A stretch of 64,000 nucleotides of DNA from Lederbergia citrisecunda (GCF_018343695.1 NZ_JAGYPJ010000001.1:941001-1005000), one strand, 5' to 3'; shown: positions 18,229-27,864, counted from the stretch's first letter. Numbers and translations are program-made. The notes: a model not told the origin generated them from the sequence alone.

Positions 18229-18834
18229 ATGACATCACGCAAAGAGCTGCACAGAAAAAATATAATATGTATCGGAACATCAACAGGTGGTCCTCGCGCA
18301 TTGCAAGCTGTTTTAACACAATTACCTAAAGACTTAGATGCATCGATTGTAATTGTTCAACATATGCCCCCGAAATTTACAAAATCTTTAGCGGATAGAT
18401 TAAACACTATATGTGAAATTGATGTAAAAGAAGCTGAAGATGGCGAAGTGTTAAAAGAAGGAACAGCTTACATAGCTCCAGGTGGAAGGCATATGACGAT
18501 AGCGCAAATTGCTGGAAAGGCAATAGTAAAAATTTTGGATAGTCCTACTGTGAATGGACATCGCCCTTCTGTTGATGTCTTGTTCAATTCTATTCATCAA
18601 CTTACAAATTTTGATAAAATTGGCGTAATTATGACAGGAATGGGTGCTGATGGTGCAGCTGGTTTGATAGAATTAAAGAAAGATAGTAATGTTTACGCAA
18701 TTGCTGAATCTGAGGAAACTTGTATTGTTTATGGGATGCCTGGTGCTGCTGTTGCGACTAAGAAAGTCGATGCTATTGTAAAGCTTGATGAGATAGCAGA
18801 AACGATCTTGACATATATGGAAAAGGGGACGTGA
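18229..18834 (+). CDS. cheB: CheB-type protein-glutamate methylesterase lacking the receiver domain
   Basis: Catalytic domain of the chemoreceptor methylesterase/deamidase. The catalytic triad is visible: Ser18 in GTSTGGP, His45 in VQHMPP and Asp141 in GMGADG. At 201 residues it lacks the ~120-residue receiver domain and linker of CheB (about 350 residues in B. subtilis). Only 40 bp separate it from flhG and the SD TAAGGAG precedes the ATG, so there is no room for a lost or frameshifted receiver upstream. It should be active without CheA-dependent phosphorylation, or be controlled another way. Confidence 0.9.
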   Translation: MTSRKELHRKNIICIGTSTGGPRALQAVLTQLPKDLDASIVIVQHMPPKFTKSLADRLNTICEIDVKEAEDGEVLKEGTAYIAPGGRHMTIAQIAGKAIVKILDSPTVNGHRPSVDVLFNSIHQLTNFDKIGVIMTGMGADGAAGLIELKKDSNVYAIAESEETCIVYGMPGAAVATKKVDAIVKLDEIAETILTYMEKGT

Positions 18835-18838
18835 GTTT

Positions 18839-20881
18839 ATGGATATGAATCAATATTTAGAAGTGTTTATTGATGAAAGTAAAGAGCATTTATTAACATT
18901 AAATCAAAACCTCCTTGAATTAGAAAAAGACCCACATAATCTTGAGATCGTAAATAATATTTTTAGAGCTGCCCATACGTTGAAAGGTATGTCAGCTACA
19001 ATGGGTTATACTGATTTGGCTAATCTAACCCATATAATGGAAAATGTGCTAGATGGAATTAGAAATGAGAAAATAAATGTGACATCCCAATTATTAGATA
19101 TCGTCTTTCTTGCGGTGGACGATTTGGAAGCAATGGTTGAATCCATTGCCTCTGGTGGGGATGGAACTCGCGATGTGAGTGTTGCCATTTCCAAGCTGGA
19201 ACAAATTGAGAAAGGTAACGAAATAAATACAAAAGATAATGCCAAAGCGGAAATAGCAGCAGCCCTAGAATCTATTACATACCCAAAAATTAATTATGAC
19301 CAATATGAAAAAACAGTAATCGAGCAATCAAAGGAACAAGGCTACGATTGCTATGAATTAACTATTTCTTTACGTCCTGATTGCTTATTAAAAACAGCTC
19401 GTGTGTTTATGGTATTTGAAGTATTGGAGAAATGCGGAGATGTTATAAAAACTTCCCCTTCCGTTGAGCAATTGGAGGAAGAACAATTTGATTCTGAATT
19501 TATTGTGACAATAATTACGAAAGAATCTGGGGAAGATCTTAAGAAGAAAATCATGAAAATTTCGGAAATTGATTCTATAGAGTCGAATTTAATCGATCCT
19601 GTTTCAATTAATGAGAATAACGAACAACATGTGGAAGCAAAGTCAGAAGAGAACATTAAGGAAAAAGAACAAACTTCCACAACTCCAACTTCTAAAAAGC
19701 AGGAAAAAGTAGAGAAGCAAACAAATAAAGCTGCCAATAAAACGATAAGAGTTAATATTGAACGTCTTGACATGTTAATGAACCTTTTTGAAGAGCTTGT
19801 CATCGATAGAGGTCGTTTAGAGCAAATTTCCCAGGATATTGAGAATGCAGATTTAGCTGAAACAGTGGAAAGAATGACCCGCATTTCAGGTGATTTACAA
19901 AGTATTATTTTAAATATGAGAATGGTTCCTGTTGACAATGTATTTAATCGATTTCCAAGAATGGTTAGACAGCTGGCTAAAGATTTGGACAAGTTGCTTG
20001 AATTGGAAATTATCGGTGCGGAAACAGAATTGGATCGTACGGTTATCGATGAAATAGGTGATCCTATAGTCCATTTATTGCGGAATGCTATTGATCATGG
20101 AATCGAAGGTCCTGACGTACGACGTGCAAATGGAAAACCTGAAACAGGGAAAATCCAATTAAAAGCTTATCATAGCGGAAATCATGTATTCATTGAGATT
20201 TTAGATGATGGTGCAGGTATTAATCGAAATAAAATTATTGAAAAAGCCATTTCAAAAGGAATTATCACGCAAGCAGAAGCTGTCGAATTAACAGATACTG
20301 AAGCATTTGAATTGATTATGGCACCTGGATTTTCAACAGCCGAAACGATATCAGATATTTCAGGACGTGGAGTCGGTTTAGATGTCGTAAAATCCAAAAT
20401 TCAATCATTGGGTGGAATTGTATCAATTGATTCAATTGAAGGTAAGGGTTCAACTTTTTCCATCCAATTACCATTAACTTTATCAATTATTTCCGCGATG
20501 TTAATTGAAATCGGTCCAGAAAAATATGCAATACCTCTCTCATCTATCATTGAAACTGCGATTATTAAAAAATCAGATATTATGATTGCCCACAATCAAC
20601 ATGTGATTGATTTTAGAGGTAAAGTCGTTCCGTTAATATCGTTGAAGGATATTTTTGGACTTCAACAAGATAATGAACTAGAAGAGTTTATTTCTATTGT
20701 TATCGTACGAAAAGGCGAAAAAATGGCAGCCCTTATTGTGGACTCTTTCATAGGGCAACAAGAGATAGTACTTAAATCACTTGGTCACTATTTAACAGAA
20801 GTATTTGCCATATCAGGTGCTACTATTTTAGGTGATGGACAAGTAGCTCTTATTATAGACTGTAATGCTTTAATTAAATAA
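18839..20881 (+). CDS. cheA: Chemotaxis sensor histidine kinase CheA
   Basis: Histidine kinase that reads chemoreceptor state and phosphorylates CheY. Domains in order: P1/HPt with phospho-acceptor His46 (FRAAHTLKGMSAT); P2 substrate-docking domain (~150-245); a Lys/Glu/Thr-rich linker; P3 dimerisation (~298-355); P4 ATPase with the N box HLLRNAIDHGIE and G boxes LDDGAGI and GRGVGLDVVK; and the P5 CheW-like domain (~540-680). 680 residues against about 672 in B. subtilis. It follows cheB by four bases. Confidence 0.98.
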   Translation: MDMNQYLEVFIDESKEHLLTLNQNLLELEKDPHNLEIVNNIFRAAHTLKGMSATMGYTDLANLTHIMENVLDGIRNEKINVTSQLLDIVFLAVDDLEAMVESIASGGDGTRDVSVAISKLEQIEKGNEINTKDNAKAEIAAALESITYPKINYDQYEKTVIEQSKEQGYDCYELTISLRPDCLLKTARVFMVFEVLEKCGDVIKTSPSVEQLEEEQFDSEFIVTIITKESGEDLKKKIMKISEIDSIESNLIDPVSINENNEQHVEAKSEENIKEKEQTSTTPTSKKQEKVEKQTNKAANKTIRVNIERLDMLMNLFEELVIDRGRLEQISQDIENADLAETVERMTRISGDLQSIILNMRMVPVDNVFNRFPRMVRQLAKDLDKLLELEIIGAETELDRTVIDEIGDPIVHLLRNAIDHGIEGPDVRRANGKPETGKIQLKAYHSGNHVFIEILDDGAGINRNKIIEKAISKGIITQAEAVELTDTEAFELIMAPGFSTAETISDISGRGVGLDVVKSKIQSLGGIVSIDSIEGKGSTFSIQLPLTLSIISAMLIEIGPEKYAIPLSSIIETAIIKKSDIMIAHNQHVIDFRGKVVPLISLKDIFGLQQDNELEEFISIVIVRKGEKMAALIVDSFIGQQEIVLKSLGHYLTEVFAISGATILGDGQVALIIDCNALIK

Positions 20882-20900
20882 TTGTAAGGAGTTGATAACA

Positions 20901-21368
20901 ATGAATAATCCAACTGCAACCGATCGTAAGGTAATCGTTTTATTACTAAATGATAAAGAATATTCCATATCAGTTGAACATGTTACGGCAATAGAAAAAA
21001 TGCTTCATATTACTAGGGTGCCAAACGTTCCTCCATTTATTAAAGGAGTGACTAATTTACGTGGTGTTATTATCCCGATCATTGATTTGAAAAGGCATTT
21101 TAATCTTGGAGATGCGGAATATACAGATCGTACAAGAATTATCATTGTTTCCTATAAGAATATGACTGTAGGAATGATTGTCGATGAAGCAAATGACGTT
21201 TTAGATATACCAGAGTCTGTCATTGAGCCATGCCCAGACGTAGCAGGTGCGGCGCCAGCTGAATTTATTAACGGAGTCGCAAACTTGGATAAGAGGCTGC
21301 TTTTATTATTAAATCTTGAAAATATCATCAATCCTCTATCATTTAGGGATGGACTTTATGGAGCTTAA
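20901..21368 (+). CDS. cheW: Chemotaxis coupling protein CheW
   Basis: 155-residue CheW-like SH3-fold adaptor linking receptors and CheA, with IEKMLHITRVPNVPPFIKGV and NLRGVIIPIIDL. An in-frame TTG at 20892 exists but abuts the SD AAGGAG (20886-20891), so the ATG at 20901 is the better start. Unlike enterobacteria, Bacillus also uses CheV; no cheV lies here. The end of the gene overlaps the cheC start. Confidence 0.97.
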   Translation: MNNPTATDRKVIVLLLNDKEYSISVEHVTAIEKMLHITRVPNVPPFIKGVTNLRGVIIPIIDLKRHFNLGDAEYTDRTRIIIVSYKNMTVGMIVDEANDVLDIPESVIEPCPDVAGAAPAEFINGVANLDKRLLLLLNLENIINPLSFRDGLYGA

Positions 21369-21996
21369 AAAAATTATTACACCGTTTCATTTAGATGTTT
21401 TAAAGGAAATTGGGAATATTGGGGCTGGAAATGCAGCTACAGCCCTTTCCGTTTTAGTAGGGAAAAATATTGATATGAAAGTTCCATCAGTAAGGATTGT
21501 AACGTTCGATGAAATGCTGGAAATGGCTGGTGGACATGATAAAATTGTTACCGCAGTTTTTTTGAGGGTAGAAGGCGATGCATCAGGAAGTATGTTTTTT
21601 ATTCTTCCTATAGAGCAAGCGACTAAATATGTTCAAATCTTAACAGGTGACCTGTCATTTTCCTTTAAAAAACCGCCTTATTCAGAGATTGGCCTGTCCG
21701 CAATGCAGGAAATGGGAAATATTTTGTCAGGCTCTTATTTATCATCATTATCCGATTTCACTGGATTGGACCTTTACCCGTCTGTTCCGTCTATTAGTAT
21801 TGATATGGCTGACGCTATAATTAGTTATGGATTGCTTGAACTATCCCAAAGCCAAGATTATGCAATCGTGATCGATACTGCATTAGATGATGAAAATAAA
21901 AATACCGATGGTGTAAACGGTCATTTTTTCCTACTACCAGATCCAAACTCGTTTTCCGTCTTATTTAATACACTGGGAGTAGAATTGAATGATTGA
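21358..21996 (+). CDS. cheC: CheY-P phosphatase CheC
   Basis: CheC removes phosphate from CheY-P and, with CheD, forms the third adaptation system. Both active-site helices keep E-x-x-N: KEIGNIGAGNAATAL and QEMGNILSGSYLSS. Possible in-frame starts are TTG 21316, ATG 21349 and ATG 21358; AGGG at 21345-21348 is best spaced for 21358, giving 212 residues starting MELKKIITPFHLDVLKE. It overlaps cheW and, at its end, cheD by 8 bases. Confidence 0.96.
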   Translation: MELKKIITPFHLDVLKEIGNIGAGNAATALSVLVGKNIDMKVPSVRIVTFDEMLEMAGGHDKIVTAVFLRVEGDASGSMFFILPIEQATKYVQILTGDLSFSFKKPPYSEIGLSAMQEMGNILSGSYLSSLSDFTGLDLYPSVPSISIDMADAIISYGLLELSQSQDYAIVIDTALDDENKNTDGVNGHFFLLPDPNSFSVLFNTLGVELND

Positions 21997-22483
21997 TACG
22001 GTTGTAAGAGTTGGAATTGCGGATATGAAGATAGTAAAGTCACCTGACAAAATTAGAACCTCAGGACTTGGATCATGTGTTGGGGTAGTAGTTTATGATA
22101 AACAGACCAATTTAGCTGGACTCGCACACATTATGTTGCCAGACTCTTCGCTTTCACGAGGGGAAAAAGCGATAAATAAGGCCAAATTTGCTGATACTGC
22201 TATAAAAGAATTAAAGCGTGAACTCATTTCTCAAGGTGCTAGTAATCTAAGACTTAAGGCAAAGATTGCTGGAGGAGCACAGATGTTTCATTTTTCTTCA
22301 CAAAATGATCAAATGAGAGTTGGTCCACGTAATATCGAAGCCGTAAAAAAAGAGTTAAAATCATTGAACATTCAGCTCGTTGCAGAAGATACCGGGGGCC
22401 ATAGTGGCAGGACGATCGAATTCGATACAGAAACATGTATGCTGCAAATAAAGACAGTTTATCAAGATATCATTGAAATCTGA
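21989..22483 (+). CDS. cheD: Chemoreceptor glutamine deamidase CheD
   Basis: 164-residue receptor deamidase and CheC partner. The catalytic Cys (TSGLGSCVGVV), His (LAGLAHIMLPDS) and Thr (TGGHSGRTIEF) positions of the family are all present. CheC-CheD binding depends on CheY-P level and provides feedback on the receptors. With a receptor methylesterase domain encoded by the cheB here, receptor modification enzymes are complete except for CheR, which in Bacillus lies elsewhere. Confidence 0.96.
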   Translation: MIDTVVRVGIADMKIVKSPDKIRTSGLGSCVGVVVYDKQTNLAGLAHIMLPDSSLSRGEKAINKAKFADTAIKELKRELISQGASNLRLKAKIAGGAQMFHFSSQNDQMRVGPRNIEAVKKELKSLNIQLVAEDTGGHSGRTIEFDTETCMLQIKTVYQDIIEI

Positions 22484-22525
22484 TCAGCATACTACAATGG
22501 CTTGTAACTGTTTGGAGGAGAAATT

Positions 22526-23281
22526 ATGTCAAACTCACCACAGATGGAAGAAAAGAAATTTTGGGAGCTTTGGACTCATTCCCGTGATGCTGATGCAGGA
22601 GATATGCTTGTAGAAAAATATATGCCTTTAGTTTCTTATCATGTGCAACGCATTTCAGTCGGATTGCCTAGAAATGTGAGTAGAGAGGAACTAAAAAGCT
22701 TAGGGCTAATGGGGCTACTGGATGCATTAAATAAATATGATATTTCGAGGGATTTAAAGTTCGATACATATGCTTCTTTTCGAATAAGAGGTGCAATCAT
22801 AGATGGGTTAAGAAAAGAAGATTGGCTTCCAAGAAGCACTAGAGATAAAGTAAAAAGAATCGAAGCCGTTACAAATACGCTTGAACAAACATTAATGCGC
22901 CACGTATCAATCGAAGAAATAGCATCTGAAAGTGGATTTTCTGTAGAAGAAGTTTATAGAACGTTAAATGAACATTTCTATGCAAGTGTCTTATCAATGG
23001 ACGAGCAAATATATGATCAAGACGACGAAAGTCACAGCCATAATATTCAAGATGAGGAAACACTAACACCAGAAGAACAGCTCGTAAAAAACGAATGGCT
23101 TCATGATCTTGAAATGGCTCTTTCTGAGCTCAATGAAAAAGAGCAGCTTGTATTAAGTTTATTTTATAAGGAAGAATTGACATTTACAGAGATTGGAGAA
23201 ATATTACAACTATCTACTTCAAGAATTTCCCAAATTCATTCTAAGGCAATTGTAAAATTAAAAAGTGTACTTCTAAAATAA
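22526..23281 (+). CDS. sigD: RNA polymerase sigma-28 factor SigD
   Basis: Sigma factor for late flagellar, chemotaxis and autolysin genes. Region 2 is visible as ALNKYDISRDLKFDTYASFR and IRGAIIDGLRKEDWLPRS, region 3 follows, and region 4 has LSELNEKEQLVLSLFYKEEL with the helix-turn-helix TFTEIGEILQLSTSRISQIH. 251 residues against 254 in B. subtilis. It sits near the 3' end of the fla/che operon, so its dose depends on read-through of the long transcript. SD TGGAGGAG. Confidence 0.98.
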   Translation: MSNSPQMEEKKFWELWTHSRDADAGDMLVEKYMPLVSYHVQRISVGLPRNVSREELKSLGLMGLLDALNKYDISRDLKFDTYASFRIRGAIIDGLRKEDWLPRSTRDKVKRIEAVTNTLEQTLMRHVSIEEIASESGFSVEEVYRTLNEHFYASVLSMDEQIYDQDDESHSHNIQDEETLTPEEQLVKNEWLHDLEMALSELNEKEQLVLSLFYKEELTFTEIGEILQLSTSRISQIHSKAIVKLKSVLLK

Positions 23282-23296
23282 CGGAGGTATAAAAGA

Positions 23297-23608
23297 GTGA
23301 GCCTTAAATCGATTGAAATGCAAGTTGCCATCCCTAGAACTATTGAAGCGGGGAAAATCTCCGAACAGCTTCAACAGAGAGGGCAAACCATCTTAGATCA
23401 GGCAACGGAGGAAATGAAAGAAAAAGTAGAACGTGAAAGAAACGGAATAATTGAAGCGGAGCGAAAAGAGAAATTATTGTTAAAAGATCGTTCATCATCC
23501 GATCCAAAAGACGAAGGAAAGCAGCCTGGAAAAAATAAAGTAAAAAAACCTAAAAAAGCGGACTCTCCTCACCCTTATAAAGGTAAAACAATCGATTACA
23601 ATGGGTAG
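23297..23608 (+). CDS. Conserved hypothetical protein between sigD and swrB
   Basis: A 103-residue, very charged protein (GTG start, SD GGAGGT at 23283-23288). The first half (IEMQVAIPRTIEAGKISEQL then helices rich in Glu, Lys and Arg) is probably helical; the second half is a Lys/Pro/Ser/Asp-rich disordered tail ending HPYKGKTIDYNG. I recall similar proteins after sigD in several Bacillus genomes but know of no function. No membrane segment. It overlaps the swrB start by one base. Confidence 0.7.
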   Translation: MSLKSIEMQVAIPRTIEAGKISEQLQQRGQTILDQATEEMKEKVERERNGIIEAERKEKLLLKDRSSSDPKDEGKQPGKNKVKKPKKADSPHPYKGKTIDYNG

Positions 23609-24126
23609 TGATAACATTGACCGGTATACTAATCTTTATCTTATTTATGTTAAATATTTTTTTGATTTTGGCTGTCGTCATCTTATTTCAACGCCAAAAT
23701 CGTTTTATAGAAATGGAACGGAATCAACGTAAAATTCAACAGGAATCGGAGGAAATGTTATCTGCTTTTCTATTGGAAATAAAAGAAGAAAATAAATCAT
23801 TCATTTCTAAATTTTATCACACGAAGCAAGATGATAGATCCGATGAACAACCTATAGACATTGACATCCATAGATCAAAGGATGAACCAATAAGAACATT
23901 AACACAGGAAGAGCCTATTACCTCTGAGACATACTCCAGAATGCTAGCTTCCGAAGTATATCAGAAATCAAGTGACAATAAGAGAGATTCAGAGGAAAAA
24001 ACATTCATAGAACAAGTTGATGCTCTATCACAGAAAGGTTTAACTAGCAGTGAAATAGCAAAACATTTAAAAAAAGGAAAGACTGAAGTAGAACTTTTAC
24101 TGAAGTTTCATGAAAATCGTAAGTAA
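23608..24126 (+). CDS. swrB: Swarming motility protein SwrB-like (YlxL)
   Basis: A 172-residue protein with one N-terminal membrane helix (~4-26), a charged middle part and a C-terminal helix-turn-helix-like motif (LSQKGLTSSEIAKHLKKGK). That architecture and the position at the end of the fla/che operon match SwrB, which promotes assembly of the basal body/export apparatus and SigD activation in B. subtilis. The start is GTG overlapping the previous stop, with little SD. Sequence identity outside the termini is expected to be low. Confidence 0.8.
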   Translation: MITLTGILIFILFMLNIFLILAVVILFQRQNRFIEMERNQRKIQQESEEMLSAFLLEIKEENKSFISKFYHTKQDDRSDEQPIDIDIHRSKDEPIRTLTQEEPITSETYSRMLASEVYQKSSDNKRDSEEKTFIEQVDALSQKGLTSSEIAKHLKKGKTEVELLLKFHENRK

Positions 24127-24129
24127 TAC

Positions 24130-24158
24130 TTGATAGCATATTTTTTTTATGCTATATT
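24130..24158 (+). promoter_or_regulatory. Sigma-A promoter upstream of rpsB, embedded in a palindrome
   Basis: A -35 TTGATA (24130-24135) and -10 TATATT (24153-24158) are separated by 17 bp. The spacer region is a perfect inverted repeat, ATAGCATA (24033-equivalent position 24133-24140) facing TATGCTAT (24148-24155) around a 7-T loop. It lies directly after swrB and starts the rpsB-tsf transcription unit, leaving a leader of about 110 nt. The palindrome could also weakly terminate the fla/che transcript. Confidence 0.65.
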
Positions 24159-24274
24159 GATTGATGGTGTTAATACACACGTTCCGTGATTTTGTTGCAT
24201 GGTGCTGTTTCAAAAACAGAATGTACAAAAAATGAGCGGAGCGGAGGAAAAAAAACCAAGGAGGAAATAACAAT

Positions 24275-24994
24275 ATGTCAGTAATTTCTATGAAGCAATT
24301 GCTTGAAGCTGGTGTACATTTTGGACACCAAACACGCCGTTGGAACCCAAAAATGAAAAAATACATTTTTACGGAGCGTAACGGTATTTATATTATCGAC
24401 CTTCAAAAAACAGTTAAAAAGGTTGAAGAAGCATACAAATTTTTAAGAGAGCTTGCAGATAACAATGGAAAAGTTCTTTTCGTTGGAACAAAAAAACAAG
24501 CTCAAGAATCAGTTAAAGAAGAAGCAGAGCGCGCTGGACATTATTATGTTAACCATCGCTGGCTTGGCGGAACGCTAACTAACTTTGAAACTATCCAAAA
24601 AAGAATCGATCGTTTAAAAGCAATCGAGAAAATGGAAGAAGACGGAACTTTCGATGTGCTACCTAAAAAAGAAGTCGTTATGTTAAAGAAAGAATATGAT
24701 CGACTTGTTAAATTTTTGGGCGGTATTAAAGATATGAAGACTCTTCCAGATGCAATGTTCATTATTGATCCTCGCAAAGAAAGAATTGCAGTTGCAGAGG
24801 CACGCAAATTGAATATTCCTATCGTCGGAATCGTTGATACAAACTGTGATCCGGATGAAATCGACTATGTAATCCCTGCTAACGATGATGCAATTCGTGC
24901 GGTAAAACTTTTGACTGCTAAAATGGCTGATGCATTAATGGAATCCAAGCAGGATGAAGAAGCAGAAGAAGCAGCTGAAACAGCAAACGTTTAA
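24275..24994 (+). CDS. rpsB: 30S ribosomal protein uS2
   Basis: A 239-residue S2 protein with [20 protein letters not shown] and [18 protein letters not shown] near the N-terminus and [20 protein letters not shown] toward the end; the acidic tail ([14 protein letters not shown]) is typical for Bacillus. S2 joins the small subunit late in assembly and helps bind S1. The SD AAGGAGG is optimal. Codon use (GCT/GGT/CGT) is that of a highly expressed gene. Confidence 0.99.
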   Translation: MSVISMKQLLEAGVHFGHQTRRWNPKMKKYIFTERNGIYIIDLQKTVKKVEEAYKFLRELADNNGKVLFVGTKKQAQESVKEEAERAGHYYVNHRWLGGTLTNFETIQKRIDRLKAIEKMEEDGTFDVLPKKEVVMLKKEYDRLVKFLGGIKDMKTLPDAMFIIDPRKERIAVAEARKLNIPIVGIVDTNCDPDEIDYVIPANDDAIRAVKLLTAKMADALMESKQDEEAEEAAETANV

Positions 24995-25045
24995 CATATA
25001 AAAGAGCTGCAGCACTGGGATCTTACAGAGCTGTATCGTTACGAT

Positions 25046-25084
25046 AAAAGGTGATAAGAGTGTTAGACACTTATCACCTTTTTT
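25046..25084 (+). terminator. Intrinsic terminator/attenuator between rpsB and tsf
   Basis: AAAGGTGATAAG (from 25047) faces CTTATCACCTTTTTT (25070-25084) around an 11-base loop, followed by a T run. It separates rpsB from tsf, so it probably lowers expression of tsf relative to rpsB by partial termination, since I see no convincing separate promoter for tsf. Confidence 0.85.
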
Positions 25085-25112
25085 CAAACTATCATTTAGG
25101 AGGACAAGACAA

Positions 25113-25994
25113 ATGGCAATTACTGCACAAATGGTAAAAGAATTGCGTGAAAAAACAGGCGCGGGTATGATGGATTGTAAAAAAGCGTTGACAGAAACAA
25201 ATGGAAATATGGAAGAAGCGATCGATTTTTTACGTGAAAAAGGAATTGCTTCTGCAGCCAAAAAAGCTGATCGTATTGCTGCTGAAGGTACAACTTTTAT
25301 TTTGAGCAAAGGTAATGACGCAGTTATCCTTGAAGTAAACGCTGAAACTGACTTCGTTGCAAAAAACGAAAATTTCCAAAACTTAGTAAATGAATTGGCT
25401 GAGCACTTGCTTGCTAATAAGCCTGCATCTGTAGAAGAAGCATTAGAACAAAAAATGGATAATGGGCAAACAGTCGGTGAATATGTGAACGCAGCGATTG
25501 CAAAAATTGGTGAAAAAATCACGTTACGCCGTTTTGAAGTAAGAACTAAGGCAGATAATGGCGCATTTGGTGAATACTTGCATATGGGTGGCCGCATCGC
25601 CGTACTCACTGTACTAGAAGGTACTACGGATGCAGCAGTTGCTAAAGATGTAGCGATGCACATTGCAGCTATTAATCCTAAATATATTTCTCGTGATCAA
25701 GTTTCTGAAGAAGAAACTGAGCGTGAGCGTCAAGTACTTATACAACAAGCATTGAATGAAGGAAAACCTGAAAACATTGTTGTAAAAATGGTTGAAGGTC
25801 GCCTACGTAAATTCTTCGAAGATATTTGCTTGCTTGACCAAACTTTCGTAAAAAATCCAGATCAAAAGGTTCGTCAATTTGTAGAATCAAACGGTGCGAA
25901 AGTTGTAGAATTTATCCGTTATGAAGTTGGGGAAGGCATCGAGAAGCGTCAAGAGAATTTTGCAGAAGAAGTTATGAGTCAAATTAAGAAGTAA
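25113..25994 (+). CDS. tsf: Translation elongation factor Ts
   Basis: 293-residue guanine nucleotide exchange factor for EF-Tu. The N-terminal UBA-like segment and signature [18 protein letters not shown], then [14 protein letters not shown], are clear; the core carries [14 protein letters not shown]. The same length as B. subtilis Tsf. It is preceded by an attenuator-like hairpin and followed by a strong terminator. SD TAGGAGG. Confidence 0.99.
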   Translation: MAITAQMVKELREKTGAGMMDCKKALTETNGNMEEAIDFLREKGIASAAKKADRIAAEGTTFILSKGNDAVILEVNAETDFVAKNENFQNLVNELAEHLLANKPASVEEALEQKMDNGQTVGEYVNAAIAKIGEKITLRRFEVRTKADNGAFGEYLHMGGRIAVLTVLEGTTDAAVAKDVAMHIAAINPKYISRDQVSEEETERERQVLIQQALNEGKPENIVVKMVEGRLRKFFEDICLLDQTFVKNPDQKVRQFVESNGAKVVEFIRYEVGEGIEKRQENFAEEVMSQIKK

Positions 25995-25998
25995 TATT

Positions 25999-26026
25999 GA
26001 AGGGAACATTCTGTGTTCCCTTTTTT
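25999..26026 (+). terminator. Intrinsic terminator after tsf
   Basis: AGGGAACA (26001-26008) pairs with TGTTCCCT around a short loop and is followed by six T residues. It ends the rpsB-tsf unit just after the tsf stop. Confidence 0.9.
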
Positions 26027-26089
26027 CAAAGATATTTTATTCTCTTACAGTAGAGGAAGCTTCTTAAAAGTGGCTCCACTTAAGTAAAA

Positions 26090-26165
26090 GGCTTTGTTAA
26101 AGCTCAATGTTGATTTTTCTGTTTGTTGATTGGAGCGGAAATCAATATTCTTGCTTAACTAAGCC
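26090..26165 (+). repeat. Short MITE-like repeat with terminal inverted repeats
   Basis: The 76-bp element begins GGCTTTGTTAAAG and ends CTTAACTAAGCC, near-perfect terminal inverted repeats. The core holds TGTTGATT and TTGATTGGAGCGGAAATCAA. It looks like an internally deleted copy of the ~150-bp repeat at 13933 and 27560. It lies between the tsf terminator and pyrH; no target-site duplication is evident. Confidence 0.75.
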
Positions 26166-26183
26166 ATGCAAAATAATACATAA

Positions 26184-26926
<743 letters not shown>

Positions 26927-26927
<1 letters not shown>

Positions 26928-27484
26928 TGGCAAAGCAAGTACTTTCTGAAACGAAAAACAAAATGGAGAAAGCGATCCAAGCGTATTCTCGTGAGCTAGC
27001 TAGCATTCGTGCTGGTAGAGCTAGTGCATCATTGCTTGACAAGCTGACAATTGATTATTACGGTGCGCCGACACCAGTAAATCAAATGGCTTCCATTTCT
27101 GTACCAGAAGCTAGAATGCTTGTAATTCAACCTTATGATAAATCCATTCTCGGTGCTATCGAAAAAGCAATATTAAAATCTGATCTGGGTCTTACACCTT
27201 CAAATGATGGCTCATTAATTAGACTAATGATTCCTCAACTTACGGAAGAGCGTAGAAAAGAACTCGTTAAAGTTGTAAAAAAAGAAGGCGAAGATGCAAA
27301 AATTACGATTCGTAATATCCGTCGTGATGGCAATGAAGAATTAAAGAAGCTTGAAAAAAATGGAGAAATTACAGAAGATGATTTACGTGGTTATTCCGAT
27401 GATATCCAAAAATTGACGGATAACCATATTAAAAAAATTGATGACCTTACAAAAGAAAAAGAACAAGAAATATTAGCAGTATAA
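26927..27484 (+). CDS. frr: Ribosome recycling factor
   Basis: With EF-G it splits post-termination ribosomes. The 185-residue protein has the usual RRF layout: long helices with [20 protein letters not shown] near the N-terminus, [17 protein letters not shown], and [20 protein letters not shown]. It shares one base with the pyrH stop and ends just before a terminator. Confidence 0.99.
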
Positions 27485-27507
27485 AAGGATTCAATGAAAC
27501 GATTATT

Positions 27508-27535
27508 CTCCCTTTATCATGAAGGGAGTTTTTTT
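27508..27535 (+). terminator. Intrinsic terminator after frr
   Basis: CTCCCTTT (27508-27515) faces AAGGGAG (27522-27528) around a short loop, then seven T. It ends the pyrH-frr unit. Confidence 0.9.
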
Positions 27536-27559
27536 CTTTTATTAAGATTCCGAACAAGG

Positions 27560-27720
27560 TCGGTTGATTTCCGCTACAGGCATTCGCTTCCGCGGGCGGT
27601 TCGTGAGCCTCCTCGGCGCTTGACGCGCCTGTGGGGTCTCACGTATACCGTTATTCCCGCAGGAGTCTCACGCCTTTCGCTCCAATCAACAGTGTGAAAA
27701 TAAATAATAAGCTTGAACTT
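27560..27720 (-). repeat. Full-length dispersed palindromic repeat (minus orientation)
   Basis: The reverse complement reads TTGATTGGAGCG, then GTGAGACTCCTGCGGGA, CCCCACAGGCG, GCCGAGGAGGCTC, CCGCCCGCGGAAGCG and GTAGCGGAAATCAAC, matching 13933-14083 almost end to end. The stretch is far more G+C-rich than its surroundings and self-complementary. It lies in the frr-uppS gap. Short reading frames through it (27494-27813) are not genes. Confidence 0.8.
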
Positions 27721-27734
27721 AGTTTTTATACAAA

Positions 27735-27828
27735 TAAAAAAAGCATCTTAGTAATCTTTCTTATGATTTCTCGTTCTGTCGCCAATTTACGCACTTCAGG
27801 TTCTTTTTCTTAAAGTTAAGGTTCTGAA
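27735..27828 (-). pseudogene. Possible decayed IS3-type OrfA fragment (tentative)
   Basis: Read on the minus strand, 27735-27815 encodes a short peptide with RKLATEREIIRKITKMLF, which resembles the C-terminal coiled-coil end of IS3-family OrfA proteins (pattern L-x-x-E-R-E-I-L-K-K-A). It has only about 27 codons, a stop immediately upstream and no other recognisable transposase remnant. The similarity may be chance. The rest of the frr-uppS gap (to 27990) holds nothing else I can identify except a weak promoter. Confidence 0.2.
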
Positions 27829-27864
27829 GTTGCACTTCTATTAACATAAGTCTTCGATCTTTTG

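Noticed and set aside
19351-19992. 213-codon open frame on the minus strand inside cheA
   Set aside because: Antisense to conserved CheA P2-P3; low-complexity Ser/Ile-rich product without recognisable motif.
24935-25663. 242-codon open frame on the minus strand over rpsB end and tsf
   Set aside because: Antisense to highly expressed, codon-biased genes, which leave the opposite strand open; Ser/Ala/Phe-rich shadow product.
27494-27813. Two 60-67 codon frames after frr
   Set aside because: They read through the frr terminator and the repeat at 27560-27720; Arg/Pro-rich junk.
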